Assembly (NCBI RefSeq): GCF_000003605.2
Contig: NW_003124915.1
Coordinates: forward strand, 194,804 to 229,371
Source: Saccoglossus kowalevskii
Taxonomy: Eukaryota; Hemichordata; Enteropneusta; Harrimaniidae
Length of the DNA stretch: 34,568 bases
Reading direction: 5' to 3'
Positions 1 to 11,016 of this stretch are shown here, in pieces. A program made the translations under genes and the position numbers. Each line of letters starts with the position of its first letter. Within the stretch, counting starts at the first letter, position 1. The notes under the pieces are model-generated. The model made no database searches and was not told the DNA's origin. It worked only from the letters and a program-made list of their open reading frames with translations.

Positions 1-1130
1 TTTTGCTTTCGAGATTTTCGCGGTCGGCTTGATCGAGTTGTGGTAATTGGTTCAAGAGTTGTGTCTAGCATGTGTCTTCAACAGTGTCAGGGGTGTACAA
101 GGATTGATAAAAGTTGTATATTATATTGCGTATTTCATGTGGGTTTTCTGTTAGAGTGCCGTCGGATTTTTTAGGTCAAGTGAATGATAGGTTTTGATTT
201 TGCTCTTATACGTTGAAGAAAAAATTGTTGGAGATATCACTGTTCTCGAGTAGTTGATGGTGGGCCCGTACGGCCGAGCGGATTTGCTTTCTGTTTGGAT
301 TATTTGTGTAAGAGTTATTTCTTTTTCATTGTTCTCGTTAAATATCGCATTGTTCAGGTGAATGTTTTTTTAAGCTCTTGGATGTCTTCTTCTAGTTCTG
401 TTTTTTTTTCTTTAAGTCATTGTGCTTAGATGTGCAGTATTGCTGGGTAAGGAGTTTAATTTTCCGCTTTCCGATTTCCCACCACGTAATTAAACTATCA
501 TGGTTGCATTCTACCTTGCGCCATTGTGCCCAGAAATGATTAATAATATCTCTGTATTCTTTATGTATATCCATTTAACAGATTGGGCTGCGGGTTTTTA
601 TTTGCTTTTGTGACAGTACTAGTTTAACAAGTCTTAATGCGAGTTTTCATTCAGGTGTTTATGTAGATTCTGTCGAAGCGTACTTTTCTATTGTCCCTAT
701 GCCAGGTATAGTTTCTGTTGTTTCCATGGTGATAGCGCCAGCTGTTCGTGAGTTTATGTTTACTTATGAGATAGGATAAATATCGTGCTCCATATCAACG
801 GCCATGTTGCCTCATCGCTAAGAAGTGTGTGTGCTTCTTGTAATAGGTGGACGTCTGCAGTGTTGTTATGTTTCAAGAACGTTAAGGTTTAAGCACGACA
901 GAGCCATGGACTAAAAGAATGATGTAAACTGTGTGTATTAACATGTTGGTTGTAAAGATGGCTCGTTGTCCTCAACTGCGGTGGCTCTTCCGGTTGATGT
1001 CAGGTGGAATCTTATTTTAGTAGATTCATTTTGTAGATTCGTGCTTGTTGTGATTTTATTAGTAGCTGTGATGATCGGTATTTCATTAGTTCTTTTGTCA
1101 GTTCTCTGAGGTTTGGGTTGTATTCAATAC
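1..1130 (-). pseudogene. LINE ORF2 remnant (endonuclease plus start of reverse transcriptase)
   Basis: Around 900-790 the minus strand encodes a degraded endonuclease N-terminus (HNNTADVHLLQEAHTLL, then DEATW), matching the LQE-H catalytic-region pattern of AP-endonuclease LINEs, with frame breaks. At 574-392 lies an intact stretch with the WWEIGKRKIKLLTQQY linker seen between endonuclease and RT. From about 175 to 1 the reading gives DGTLTENPHEIRN and FYQSLYTP, the usual lead-in to the RT fingers, with one in-frame TAG. The RT catalytic YxDD box would lie beyond the left edge. Confidence 0.7.
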
Positions 1131-1139
1131 ACTTTTCTA

Positions 1140-2425
1140 TTAACTTTTTGGATATTTGATGTCTTCCAGAAATTCCTTGATCGATGTGATAGATGCTTCG
1201 TATAATTGTGATATTTCTGACAAATCGGACATTACTGATTCATTGTCATCTGTTTCCTGGGTGGTGTCGTCTGATAGAGTGGCGATGTTCTGTATCGTAA
1301 GCGGCGAGTATGGAGTACTTTCGATACTGTCTGGTACAATCCCAGGCTCTGCCAGTGGTGGCATAGCAGTGGTGAGGTAGGCAATTGACGAATCGAAAAA
1401 GAGAGGTTTAGAGTAAGGTGTTGGAGTAGGGGTTAGTACCCTCATCACGGTGGTTATTTTGGGGATCAGTATCTTCGCTCGTGGTTTGTTGTTTGTAATC
1501 AGTACTGTCGTTGTTGTTGGTTGCTCTTTTGGTGTCAGTACTAGTATCCGATTGTTGTTGATCAGTTTCAGGTTGGTCGTTTTCGGTGTGTACGTCCGGG
1601 GTGTTCATTTGGCTCAAGTGTTATAATAGCCTGATCGGTTACGTCATTTTGTGTGCTTTCGTTGTTGTTGATTGGCTCGGTGTTTATTTTGTTGCTTATC
1701 TCATTGTTGCTCATGGGTTCAGTAGTTGGTACACGGTCATTGGTTGACTGTTGGTTTACGTGGGCAGATGTTTTGTTGTTGGGATGCCCAGTGGGTTAAT
1801 GCTAGTATTGTTGTCAGGTGTTTCAATTGACTGTGGCACGTTTGGACAGTTTCTTTGTATGTGACCTGTTTGCTGGCATTAAAAATATCTCATTTGGCTT
1901 GCTGACAAATAAACTTTGTAGCCTTTTTCTTGAAATTGTATATCCGTTTGTCCATATAGTTCACCCCGTAAGTCAGAATCCAGTAGTACAAATGCGTATC
2001 TCCAGAAAGATTATACATGTTTTAGGGCCTCGTTCTTACATCCCAGTGGTATAGAACGAGCAGTGCTTATAACATTACCAAACCGTGATAATTCATTATG
2101 AATGAGTACGTACACCGGAGACCACGATATTTGTTGCAGGTGTAATTAGTGGCTCTATGCGTATTGAATATCCACTCACCTCCAGCCCTCTAGTGCAGAT
2201 GTCATTCACGAAACCCTTTACTCTTAATGCCGCTATAATATTCTTTGGTCCTGTAATCCCGGCAATAGCCTCTAAGTAAATTTCAATCCTAGTCCCATCA
2301 ATTGATTCGCACAAAATGATGTGTTTTCTTGTTAGGCCAGCAAGCGACTGGGTTGGTTCATCTTTGGCATCGGGTTGGGACGCCATCTTGCTTTTTGCAA
2401 GCACCGGGTTGGCACTCGGTAGCAA
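1140..2425 (-). pseudogene. LINE ORF1 remnant with zinc-knuckle relic
   Basis: The first stretch (2425-2096, 109 codons) ends in residues resembling the nucleic-acid-binding part of Tx1-type ORF1 (PLITPATNIVVSGV). A frameshift near 2105-2095 moves the continuing similarity (NELSRFGNVIST, then IPLGCKNEALKHV) to another frame. Further on, a relic C-QQTGH-IQRNC corresponds to a CCHC zinc knuckle whose first Cys region is spoiled by a stop. The C-terminal part is low complexity, rich in Asn, Asp, Thr and Gln (1617-1408), followed by an acidic segment ending at 1140. Known role of the family: an RNA-binding chaperone for LINE RNA. This copy cannot make an intact protein. Confidence 0.7.
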
Positions 2426-2602
2426 GAAAGGTTGATTTTTCTCTTTAGGGTTCTAATAAAATGTCAATGTAGCTCATCTATATAGTGTAGTTGTATTCAC
2501 AAGTATACTATCGCTCTGTTTTAGCATGTACGAGTTCTGCAAACTTCGGAAAGGCTTGTGAAGCGGGAGCACTGTGATGCCACGTCCTACTTGGGTGACA
2601 TC

Positions 2603-2668
2603 CTCATCATCATCGTCTTCGTCGTCGTCGTCGTGTTGTTGCCGTCATCATCATCATAATCATCAATA
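2603..2668. repeat. Interrupted trinucleotide microsatellite (CAT/CGT)
   Basis: Runs of CAT, then CGT, then CAT again, separated by short interruptions. No open coding frame of interest crosses it. Confidence 0.85.
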
Positions 2669-3108
2669 AAGACGACAACAATAGTAGAAACAATATAACC
2701 TTGGACCCATCATCTGAATCGCACGGTTTCGCTAACGCCGGTCATTCATAACCGGCCCACGAACCCGTGCGTGACCGTGTTAGGAAAAGTTGTATTTCAC
2801 TGCAGTTAAATTGAGCCAAGGACCTGGCGCCACCAATCAGTGTTGCTGTGTCATAAATGTGAACATCTAGGGTCATTACAGATTAAAACAATAACGGCGT
2901 GTCTATCAAGAACAGAAGATCTATATTCGTTGACACGTTTCCAAATTTTGTTAATCCAAATTTGAAAATTGCTTGTGGGCAAGTGAATGGAATGAAATAT
3001 TTGTGCAAACCGTGTTTTAGTAAAATGACAAAACTGTCGAAACTGATAACATGTCGACTTGTCCGATCCGGTCTTTACTGCAAAAAACACACCATTTCTT
3101 TTGTCGGT

Positions 3109-3390
3109 CAGTAAGCTCGTTCACAGAGCAAAAAGCTAGCACCACGTTGATTTCTATATTCCACCATTTTAATTTTACCAAGTATATGTCGTTTCTATCG
3201 TGATTGGGTAATGCAAATGAGTTAAAGGACTGTGTTTGCAACAAACACGTCATTTGCAACAAATACGTCATTTTCCTCATATACAGCACTAAGCGCCTTC
3301 TTTTGATGACCAGTAAGCTAGCAACACGTTTATTTGATTCCGCCATTTTAATTTTACCAAGAAATGTGTAGTTTCTTTCGTGAGTTCTGA
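3109..3390. repeat. Diverged local direct duplication
   Basis: The segment beginning cagtaagct near 3109 and running to about 3210 is repeated from 3311 to about 3390, sharing gctagcaNcacgtt and then ccattttaattttaccaag. The left copy carries an extra piece of about 20 bases after cagtaagct. Between them sits a short tandem repeat of tttgcaacaaacacgtca. Predicted minus-strand reading frames over this region look like chance frames. Confidence 0.7.
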
Positions 3391-3728
3391 TGAGCCGAAG
3401 TGAGTCTTATAATCGTTTGAGGACGTGCGACATACAGTAAATCGTGGTGAAATCTGCCAAGGGTTACTGCTGAGGTTTCAGCCGAATAAATGGTCCTCGG
3501 TAAACACAAAATGCGGCCATTAATGATAATGTTGGGGGATATTTTGATTGTGTTGTGCAATGTGATCAAATTGATATACTCTTTGATGCATAAATACCAA
3601 TATGAGGTATTGACATGTAAAACATGTTTCAGAATAATACAGTAATTATGTGTAATGACAATACACTCAGCCATGTCGCATTTTCAACAGGTAGATTGTG
3701 TTAATGGGTGGATAATAAAATAACTCAC

Positions 3729-3858
3729 TCGTCTCCATCTCGGACGTCGTATGAAGAAATATCAAACTCATTTATGCATAGTTGAGAAGGTACTTGGGCA
3801 TCAATAGCACTTTCCGCAACAAAACAATTATACTCGTCAGTGTGAGTTGAACCCGTAC
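3729..3858 (-). CDS. Left copy exon 5: ectodomain segment
   Basis: Phase 1 to 2, 130 bases. The reading includes YNCFVAESAIDAQVPSQLC and EFDISSYDVRDGD, aligning with CYVASDATQVPREQLPSRHC and VFDISGYTIQDSD of middle-copy exon 5, two cysteines included. Acceptor ccattatag, donor GACGA|GTGAGT. It is too short for ordinary ORF finding but is well supported by the paralogue. Confidence 0.75.
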
Positions 3859-6800
3859 CTATAATGGAGACATGAATTTATGTAATGACTTGTAGTAGCG
3901 AGAAGATGGGTATATGTACTAAGATATGGAAACTTTTATGTGGAAGTTTATATGTTGATTTGGTAAGGTTTTCGAAGTGTATATGGTGATCTTCAGACGT
4001 TTGTGATGTGAAGGAGTTCATCGGGAGAAATATATGATGATACGTACGACAATATGGTGATTTGGAAATTAAGAGCATATGAATACGTTTGTAAGAATGG
4101 TTTTCATAGTAATTCGGTTGAGTCTATATGAATGTTTTATAATGATTCCGATACGTTTGTGTGGGCGGTTATATGATGATTTAGATAAGTTTATATTGGT
4201 TGTTATATGATGATTTGGGTAGGTTTATATGGGCGTTTATATGGTGATTAGAATACGTTTATATGGACGTTATATGGTGATTTAGACGTGCTTATATGGT
4301 CGGTCATATGGTGATTTTGATGGCTTTATTTAGACGGTTGGTTGTATGGTAATTTGGATGAGATTATATGGACGATTTTATGGCGATTTTGACAGGTTTA
4401 TATGGTGTTTTGAATAGGTGTATACAGACGGTTATATGGTGATTTTGGATGGGCTTATATGGACGGTTTTAGGTGACTTGGATAGGTTTGTATGGACGGC
4501 TATATATGGTGATTCGGAAAAGTTATAAGGATGGTTATATGGTAATTTGGGTAAGTTCATATATACGTTTTTTATGGATTTCTAATACGTTTGTATGGAC
4601 GGTTATATGGTCAACAAATTAAGTTGTATAATTTGTGCATCTAGTGCCAAATATTGTTAAAATCATCGTGCATGGTTTTGATACTGTTGAACTATCTCAT
4701 TAATAATAACTAGAACTAACGTTTGCGTCACAATACTATTGCCAGATTGGTCAATTTGAATTCTAACGTCAATTTTGATTTATAAAAATCAAAGGTTTAT
4801 GTCCCTTACTGTGTCATTAGTTCGTTTTTAACAGTTAAAGGAAGGTTTAAACGTAAATATGCGAGGTCTAATTACTAATATCCTAATCTAATCTAATCCA
4901 TACTGTCACACCGACCAATACAGTATCCCCATCTGCGATTACTGGCGGTAGGCGATAGCGTTTCAGTGACTGTGCCAATCTGATGATCGATGAATTCTGA
5001 ATATACGGGGTGCACGGAAGTTATATTTATGATGTGAACATGTATTAATTTGTGTAGACAAATCGTGACGTACCGCTCGTTATTAGAGTCCATTCTATAG
5101 TAGCTTCTATAATTCCAAAGACAGTTACGTTTACGTAATACGGCTGGGGTGGTAGATCAGGTGTGAAACTGACTGTCACATTTACTGTGAAATGTTCTGC
5201 CTTTAATTTGCAGTAAACAACGTCTCGTTCATAACAGGTCACTTCTCGTGGTACATAGCCTGGTCGTTGTAATGTCACTGTACAACTGTCAACAGTTGCT
5301 GGTTCATAAACTGAAAACAATGGTGTTTAGGAAAGTATGAGCTCAATTCAAACCTTTGTATGGTGTGAACATTTTTTAAAGTGAAAACTCGTTTAAATTA
5401 TTTGATAATAGCCACTGAAACTATTGCAGAAAACAAAGTTACGGCGAAAGTATTTCCATTTGTATATAGATTTTGTTTAATGTTTTTTATCAAATTTATC
5501 TATATTATTGACCGACATTATGCGGGAAATATTTAATTAATATTCATATCCATGGTTACAATTAATCAAACAACCCGATTCAGTTTTCCCATATCCCAGA
5601 TAGAAAATATGTAGTCAATATTCTGATAATGTGCGCCCTCTAGCGACCAAGATTATGAACGCAGTACATGCATGCATGGGAGGTACTAACGGAAGGAGCC
5701 ACGACGCTATTGTTTTAGCTTTACCCTGTGATCGTTTATCAAAGTTTGTTCACAAACATTGGTTCTAGTTAGCTCTTGGCACCTTTTTTTACAATTGGTT
5801 ACGCTATTCGGCATGTTCGGTAGCAATAGACGAACTGCGCATGCACAAGATTGACAATAACCTTCTAGTTTGAATGTTGTTGTTTCCGGAGATTTTGGCG
5901 AATTTTAATGAAACATTGGCAGATATAACATCGATTGAAGAAGAACTGATGAACTATCATGAATCTTTTTTAATGGTGATCATTAATTGCCTGTGACAAT
6001 AGCGATTGCATTATTCAATGGTACCATCTTCAGTGCGTGGGTTTTGCGCCCGAAACTGTTTGAAATTTTCGACCACCGGGCATCGGCGAAAACCACCAGA
6101 TAATATTTTTTTAGAAATTTGTGTTGTAGACGATCGAAATCTTGTTCTTATTACAATTGCTAATGATGAAAACACCTAAACAAACCGAGTGCGCATGTGT
6201 GATGACCGCAGTTTCATAATGAGCATATATTTTATGGTCACGTTAAAAATCGGCGAGGTTATATCATATTCCGCTAACTCGTTCCTTGTGTAAGCAATCG
6301 CAAACTATCATCGACATCAAAGATGAGTTAGACAGTGTCCTTATCAGGATTAACTTGGGTTGAAACAAAAGGAAATAAGCCAAAATAGTTCAAAAATTGT
6401 TTCCACGGGGCTAGTATTTGTTGTTATCTCCGGTATTTGAGAGAATAGTTGTATGTAAACGAAGAACAACTACACATGCAGACAATGTCATTTAATGTCA
6501 ATGCTAGGTGACAGTAGAATTAATTCCCGAATGATAACTGGCTGAAACAGAATTGGTAACCATAAAATGAAATAACTTACTATGTGGACTGTTATCTCCC
6601 GTAAGTCAACTAATCACAAACAATCAGAATATCCGTTTCGTTATTTTCAAAAAAGCGTGAGGTTAGTGTTAGACGTGGTTTTAATCTGATGTTTAGCGCC
6701 ATTTGTGCAGCATGTAATTTATGTCCAATTAAAATAGAAACATGAATTGGAAAGTGATTTAAATGTATAACAAGTTCAGCAGATAGGCTGGTTAGTCATC

Positions 6801-7464
6801 AAGTCATAGCAATATTTATTATACAACCTGTTAATGCATTTTGTAATCCTACACACAATCTAAAATAGAAATGTAAGTTTTGTTTGTTAAAATAAAAAAA
6901 AGTTAACAATAATGAAACAATAACGTTTCCTTTTTTGGTCTCTTTGAATGGTTATTATAATATCGGAGTTCGTTGTATATGTGTATTGTATACTTACTCT
7001 GTAGACAGTTGTCTCCAGTGAAACCATTCGCGCACACACACGTCAACGAGGGTTCTCCTGTACAGATTCCAGGGTAACAGAATTGACTGTCTGGTCGCCA
7101 TGAACATCTCTCTGGATTTGAAAAGATGTTTAAATTATGGTTAGTTTACTATGATTATCAGACAAAACAGCGCCATCACTAAGATCGAAAATAAATAAAA
7201 CGTACGAGCGCCCCAATGTTATTTGTTCACTGATTCTATTGTAACGTGTTTTATTGCGCCCAGTTTTTTGACCTACACATATATCACGTGAAGTGTTTAA
7301 ATGCCACTTACTTTCACAAATCCTGTTATTGATCCCATTAACCTCCACTAGTTCGAAGGCTCTCCTTCCCTCGCCACGATCATATTCACATTTCAAGCAG
7401 TACTGGTCCTGACTTGTCGTACACTGTATGTCTACACAGTTATTGATGGCTATACACGCTGGAA

Positions 7465-7555
<91 letters not shown>

Positions 7556-8274
7556 TTCAATAAATTCAATCTTCAACTAATGATCTTTGTTAAACTGCAC
7601 TGCTGAAAGCTGGTCACGTGCACCCTTGATAACATAACAATATATCCGTCATAACTCATTGTTCGAGTAAAAAAAAAGAACTTACAATGGAGATATTTGC
7701 GCATGCGCACAGGAAGGTTGAACGAGGAAGTAAAAATAGAATTGTTTTTTTTTTCTCAAGAAAGGATTTCTAAACAAAATCGAAAGCTTGAAAAATCAAC
7801 TTAGATTTTACACAGCACATGGAAAATGAAAACTTTATCAATCAGTAGACTAATCACAACTAATTTACACTCATAATACATGAGTGAATGTGAGAACCAA
7901 ATATGTAGGTAAGATTTATATTTCTCTGAGTTTTGAAAGTCTCAAACAAACAAAATTCAAATATTGTTAACTGACTTGCCTGAACTGCAGCACTCGCCAT
8001 ACAGATGTCCTGGACATTGGCATGTGTTGGCTATTATTTGAACGCCATTGTAGCAAAATCGGTTGCAGACGGCCACGTCTTGCTGGGTTGACGATGAGCA
8101 TACATTCTGGCGAAATCTTGACATTGTTCCATGCGGACCGCATGCCTTATTGCAGCCACCCCAGCTCAACCAACTGCCCCAGGATGGTGGTGAACGACGC
8201 CTCCTGCAAAAACCGTCAGACAATATAATACCGTTAACGCAGATCAAGAAAACAACTAATCTAATTTTCTCCAT
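3729..8274 (-). CDS. Left receptor copy, N-terminal ectodomain (3' part outside or lost)
   Basis: Five minus-strand exons: 8274-7980, 7458-7312, 7111-6998, 5310-5074 and 3858-3729, giving 307 codons plus two bases in one open frame. Exons 1 to 3 have exactly the lengths of their middle-copy counterparts (295, 147 and 114 bases) and all junction phases agree (1, 1, 1, 1, 2), the best evidence that the model is real. Domain order: signal peptide, TSP1-like module, cysteine-rich modules, one EGF-like module, then the start of the beta-rich ectodomain. The transmembrane and kinase exons expected from the paralogues are not visible; they should lie left of position 1 unless lost. Likely a type I cell-surface receptor or a secreted derivative. 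Ligand unknown. All exons are open. Confidence 0.82.
3890..4620. repeat. Diverged minisatellite in left-copy intron 4
   Basis: About 20 imperfect units of roughly 34-40 bases, with consensus like tatatggacggttatatgg followed by tgatttggataggtt. Units vary by substitution and small indels. It fills most of the left part of the intron between exons 5 and 4. Confidence 0.85.
5074..5310 (-). CDS. Left copy exon 4: beta-rich ectodomain segment
   Basis: Phase 1 to 1, 237 bases (79 codons). It contains LPPQPYYVN and FGIIEATIEWTL, matched in the middle copy by LPPQPYYVN and FGIIEASIDWTL, while the N-terminal half is strongly diverged. Several N-x-T sequons are present (NVTVSF, NVTVFG). Acceptor ttttcag, donor AGCG|GTACGT. 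No named domain recognised. Confidence 0.82.
6998..7111 (-). CDS. Left copy exon 3: EGF-like module
   Basis: Phase 1 to 1, 114 bases. The reading RCSWRPDSQFCYPGIC, then CVCANGFTGDNC, has the C-x-C-x5-G-x2-C end of an EGF-like domain. It is the best-conserved ectodomain exon: only about six residues differ from the middle copy. The intron on its 3' side is also conserved between the copies. Confidence 0.88.
7312..7458 (-). CDS. Left copy exon 2: cysteine-rich module
   Basis: Phase 1 to 1, 147 bases. Six cysteines in the order ACIAINNC, IQC, YCLKC, then DRGEGRRAFE and a final RICE. The middle-copy exon shares C-x6-C, the C-x2-C pair, YDRGEG and the last CE. Acceptor ttttccag, donor GAAA|GTAAGT. 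A long (TTTA)n tract begins only about 12 bases upstream of the acceptor. Confidence 0.85.
7470..7557. repeat. (TTTA)n microsatellite
   Basis: About 22 uninterrupted TTTA units in left-copy intron 1, directly upstream (in gene orientation) of the exon 2 acceptor. Uninterrupted arrays of this length are usually length-polymorphic. Confidence 0.97.
7698..7709. promoter_or_regulatory. Perfect NRF1-like palindrome
   Basis: TGCGCATGCGCA matches the NRF1 consensus YGCGCAYGCGCR exactly and is followed at once by an ETS-like caggaag. It lies in intron 1 of the left copy. Whether it is bound is unknown. Confidence 0.4.
7980..8274 (-). CDS. Left copy exon 1: signal peptide and TSP1-like module
   Basis: The ATG at 8274 has A at -3 and G at +4. 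Residues 1 to about 21 form a hydrophobic signal peptide. After it come CRRRR, then WGSWLSWGGC and a Cys-rich stretch (CNKACGP, CNRFCYNG, CQCPG, ECC), the pattern of a thrombospondin type 1 repeat with WxxW C-mannosylation sites, followed by an EGF-like cysteine cluster. The donor reads TTCAG|GCAAGTC, a GC donor with otherwise ideal consensus; it gives the same exon length and phase as the middle copy. Confidence 0.85.
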
Positions 8275-10170
8275 AGTAGTGACAATGAAACGTTATGATA
8301 TGCTCTACAGAGACTGAGCTGCAAACTGTTATTAAACGGATGTCATCGATGGACAATGGTTAACCCATTCCTGGGAAGGGTGTGACGGGGGTACGCTGGA
8401 GTTACAATGATATTCAGCTGTACAATCTTTCTTCAGAAGTTGCGCCCCTCCGTATATACCCTTCATACCCATCAATCGCATTAAACCATTCTCAAAAAAA
8501 CATTGGCTAATATGTCGATGACACCATCTAACGCGGGAAAGAAATTTTGAAATCGTCGGGAGCATGACATTTACGCGCGATTCTCACACTATCAAGCGTC
8601 TGATTATACAGTGATCTTTTCAGTCCCTCATGAATATGATTGTTTTAGAATATTCGTATTATGTGTACTATATATAATGTTCTAAATATTTCAATAATGT
8701 ATTTTCTATCAATTTTCCGCTGTTCTATTGTTCTTTACTATCCACCAAATATGAAGCGATGAACATGGAGCTTGTTCACAACAAAAAAATTGTGTGGTTT
8801 ATAAGTGGAATGCGTTGTGGGAATAAATCAATTAAACGGTCTATAAATGTTAATATAACTTTTAAATTGAGTGTAATTTATTATATTGGTATTAACTGAA
8901 GTTGCAAACCTAAGGGGAATGCGGGCTATGGTGATTTTGTAACTTTGATTGATTGATTCACAACGTGTAATCATAGAGGTCAGAAGTACTAAGTTTACTA
9001 TGAAAACTACTTTTTCTATTCTGTTCGACACAAAAGTTGTGAATCAGGTTGTTTAGATTATATAATTGAACATTGTCATTATAAAAACAAAAGAATAACT
9101 TTGGCATATGTTTTCGTATATTTAAATGTGAGCTTGTCGCAGGGAGCGTGAATCTAGAAAACGGTGATTTTCAACATGAATACTTGTCAACATCTAGCAC
9201 AGAAATGATTATAAATTTACACGACACGTTTCTAATGACAATGATATTTGAGCCCACAACGCCCACATGTATTAACTCTGTTTATACGTTAAAGTGTGAT
9301 ATCATTAATGTAAATGTCCTTTGAAAATACATGGTATGATATTGAAACGGGTCGAGTGTACGCCATTTTTTAAATCGTAGACACCGATGATATATCACAC
9401 AGCTACCTTATGAACGTGTTTGAGTTGACTCTCATGGTACAGGTCACTTTTCTTCGGTATTCGTTTCACGTCGCTGTACAACTAACAGCTTGAATAACCA
9501 ACGTCTGTTTATTGAATATAATAGGAATTGTGCACACAAAGAAATGTCCATGCATGAACTGTTACACACATTGGTACCTCCCAGGGGTGAACTGCCTTGT
9601 CGTTAAAATAGATCTAGTTTAATAAACATGATTATTACTTTACACACGTATATACTTGCATACTTTACTCTGATATATGTTCGATGAGTATAAATTACAA
9701 TATCTTTAGGCAATGCGAAAAGGTGAATGATTGTTAACCCCCGGTTCTCAATTCAACGCTAGAGTAGAAAGAAGGGGAGAAATGTTACACTGTCTGTTTG
9801 TTCTAAAAATGGAGTATGATAGTTGTTATTGCAGATACAGGTGTATATGTTTCGCATATACGTTTTTCGCTCACATAGATCATTCTTAGAAGACTTGAGA
9901 GCAAAACTGACTTTGACAAGAACAGGGTGGAAGAGACTTCGAAAAAAATAAATAGAACACGTAAATTTCGAGTAAACTAATAATCTGAATGAAAATCACC
10001 CAGCCCTTGTACATAAAATGACCCGACCAATGCAGAGAGTTACATAACACGGTCAGTACATGACAGGCAACTATTTTTAGCGCGAAATGCAACACATGAT
10101 CATGTTGCTACTATAACTTCTCTTGGTCTTTTTGTAGTATTATTTAATGCATTTAAAGTTTCTTGACGAC
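8275..10170. other. Intergenic DNA between left and middle copies
   Basis: No exon was recognised. I looked on the minus strand for the kinase C-lobe exons missing from the middle copy (counterparts of DVWSFG, YPGM and RRPGF) and did not find them. Reading frames near 8332-8565 and 9886-10095 (minus) resemble nothing known. The DNA just right of 8274 should hold the left-copy promoter and 5' UTR, but no convincing TATA box or initiator was identified. Confidence 0.5.
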
Positions 10171-10184
10171 TTGTGCAGTTTTGT

Positions 10185-10340
10185 TGGCTTGCGTCCTGAT
10201 TATTCCCCAGAGCAAACACTGTCGTCCTGATTATTACCCAAGGCAACCACTTCCGTTCTTATTATTACCTGGGGTAACCACGTCCGCCCTGATTATTACC
10301 CGGAGTAAGTACATTCGTTCTAATCATTACCCGGGTGTAT
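10185..10340. repeat. Short minisatellite, about 32-base units
   Basis: Five diverged units of the form gtcctgattattacccaagg followed by caaccacttcc. The frame across it (plus, 10163-10354) is a by-product of the repeat. Confidence 0.8.
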
Positions 10341-10464
10341 TTATTGATGTATGAATTACATTTTTTGAATATAAACTATGTGTGTATACTATCGGCGGTG
10401 CCTGATCTAGGAGCGTGTACTTTAAACAAGGGATATGTGATGTGGTTGAAGAATGGCGGGGTAA

Positions 10465-10662
10465 ACACAAACTCTTGTTTCATTTATTATTAAACAATAT
10501 AATGGTAAACATAATTGTAATGGTAAACAAAATAATGATAATGGTAATGGTGAACACGCTAATGGTAGGAATAATGGAAATGGTAATCAGATCCCAGAAC
10601 GAGAAATAGAAAGAAGATATCCTGTGAGAGAAAGGAAACCGCCGGACATACTGCAATATTAA
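10465..10662 (+). pseudogene. Retrotransposon pol C-terminal tail
   Basis: Open for 65 codons with no start of its own. An Asn/Gly-rich linker (NGKQNNDNGNGEHANGRNNG) leads into RRYPVRERKPPDILQY and a stop. Basic tails of the form RRSxRxRKPPxRLxY close the integrase part of many Ty3/Gypsy polyproteins. The integrase core is absent. Confidence 0.65.
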
Positions 10663-11016
10663 ATTGAACGGGACTATGAATTTTTATGTGTTTTAGAGTT
10701 TATATTGAACATTCATTTCGATTTTTTTCGAGTTGATATAGTTGATGTTGTTATAGTTGAATAATTGATATTTATGGTGATATTTCTTGTGATTTTTTCA
10801 TTGAATTTGAAAATAAGTAATGTAGTTAGTAATACATAATAGATAAGAGCAGACTGTGAAAAGGAAAAAAAAGAGAAATAATTGGAATTACTGATATACT
10901 GATATACTAATATACTAACAGACTAACGTAACTTGTATAGGTTTGTAGTAATTAAGATAAGACGTATTTAAATTATATTTTTCAGTTTAGGAAATTACAA
11001 ATTAAGGAAGGAGGAA

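Larger units (their letters stand above)
1..2425 (-). mobile_element. Decayed non-LTR retrotransposon (Tx1/L1-like LINE), cut by the window edge
   Basis: Read on the minus strand, an ORF1-like reading (2425 down to 1140) is followed by an endonuclease remnant (about 1100-620) and then by the linker and start of a reverse transcriptase (574-1). The order ORF1, AP-endonuclease, RT is that of an L1/Tx1-clade LINE. Stops and frame changes occur in every part, and the endonuclease jumps to the pre-RT linker over too little DNA, so an internal deletion is inferred. It lies downstream of the last visible exon of the left receptor copy, probably in an intron. The clade is judged from remembered family patterns and was not searched. 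Confidence 0.75.
2426..3728. other. Non-coding stretch between LINE and last visible exon of the left copy
   Basis: No convincing exon was found on either strand, including any counterpart of middle-copy exon 6. It holds an interrupted CAT/CGT microsatellite, a diverged local duplication (3109-3390) and a two-copy 18-base repeat near 3237-3273. The LINE 5' end is not marked by a clear boundary; it may extend a few hundred bases to the right of 2425. Confidence 0.5.

Noticed and set aside
3387-3410. Hammerhead-like CTGATGAG core
   Set aside because: No GAAA after a possible stem II and no matching stems I and III.
3017-3674. Two minus-strand frames of 109 and 106 codons
   Set aside because: They lie over a local duplication, lack known motifs and match no paralogous exon.
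8022-8317. Plus-strand frames over left-copy exon 1
   Set aside because: They are antisense shadows of the signal peptide/TSP1 exon.
8332-8565. 77-codon minus frame upstream of the left-copy start
   Set aside because: It is in the 5' flank, with no homologue in the middle-copy flank and no recognisable domain.
9886-10095. Minus frame with hydrophobic segment, considered as the lost kinase C-lobe
   Set aside because: No DVWSFG, YPGM or RPGF pattern in any frame.
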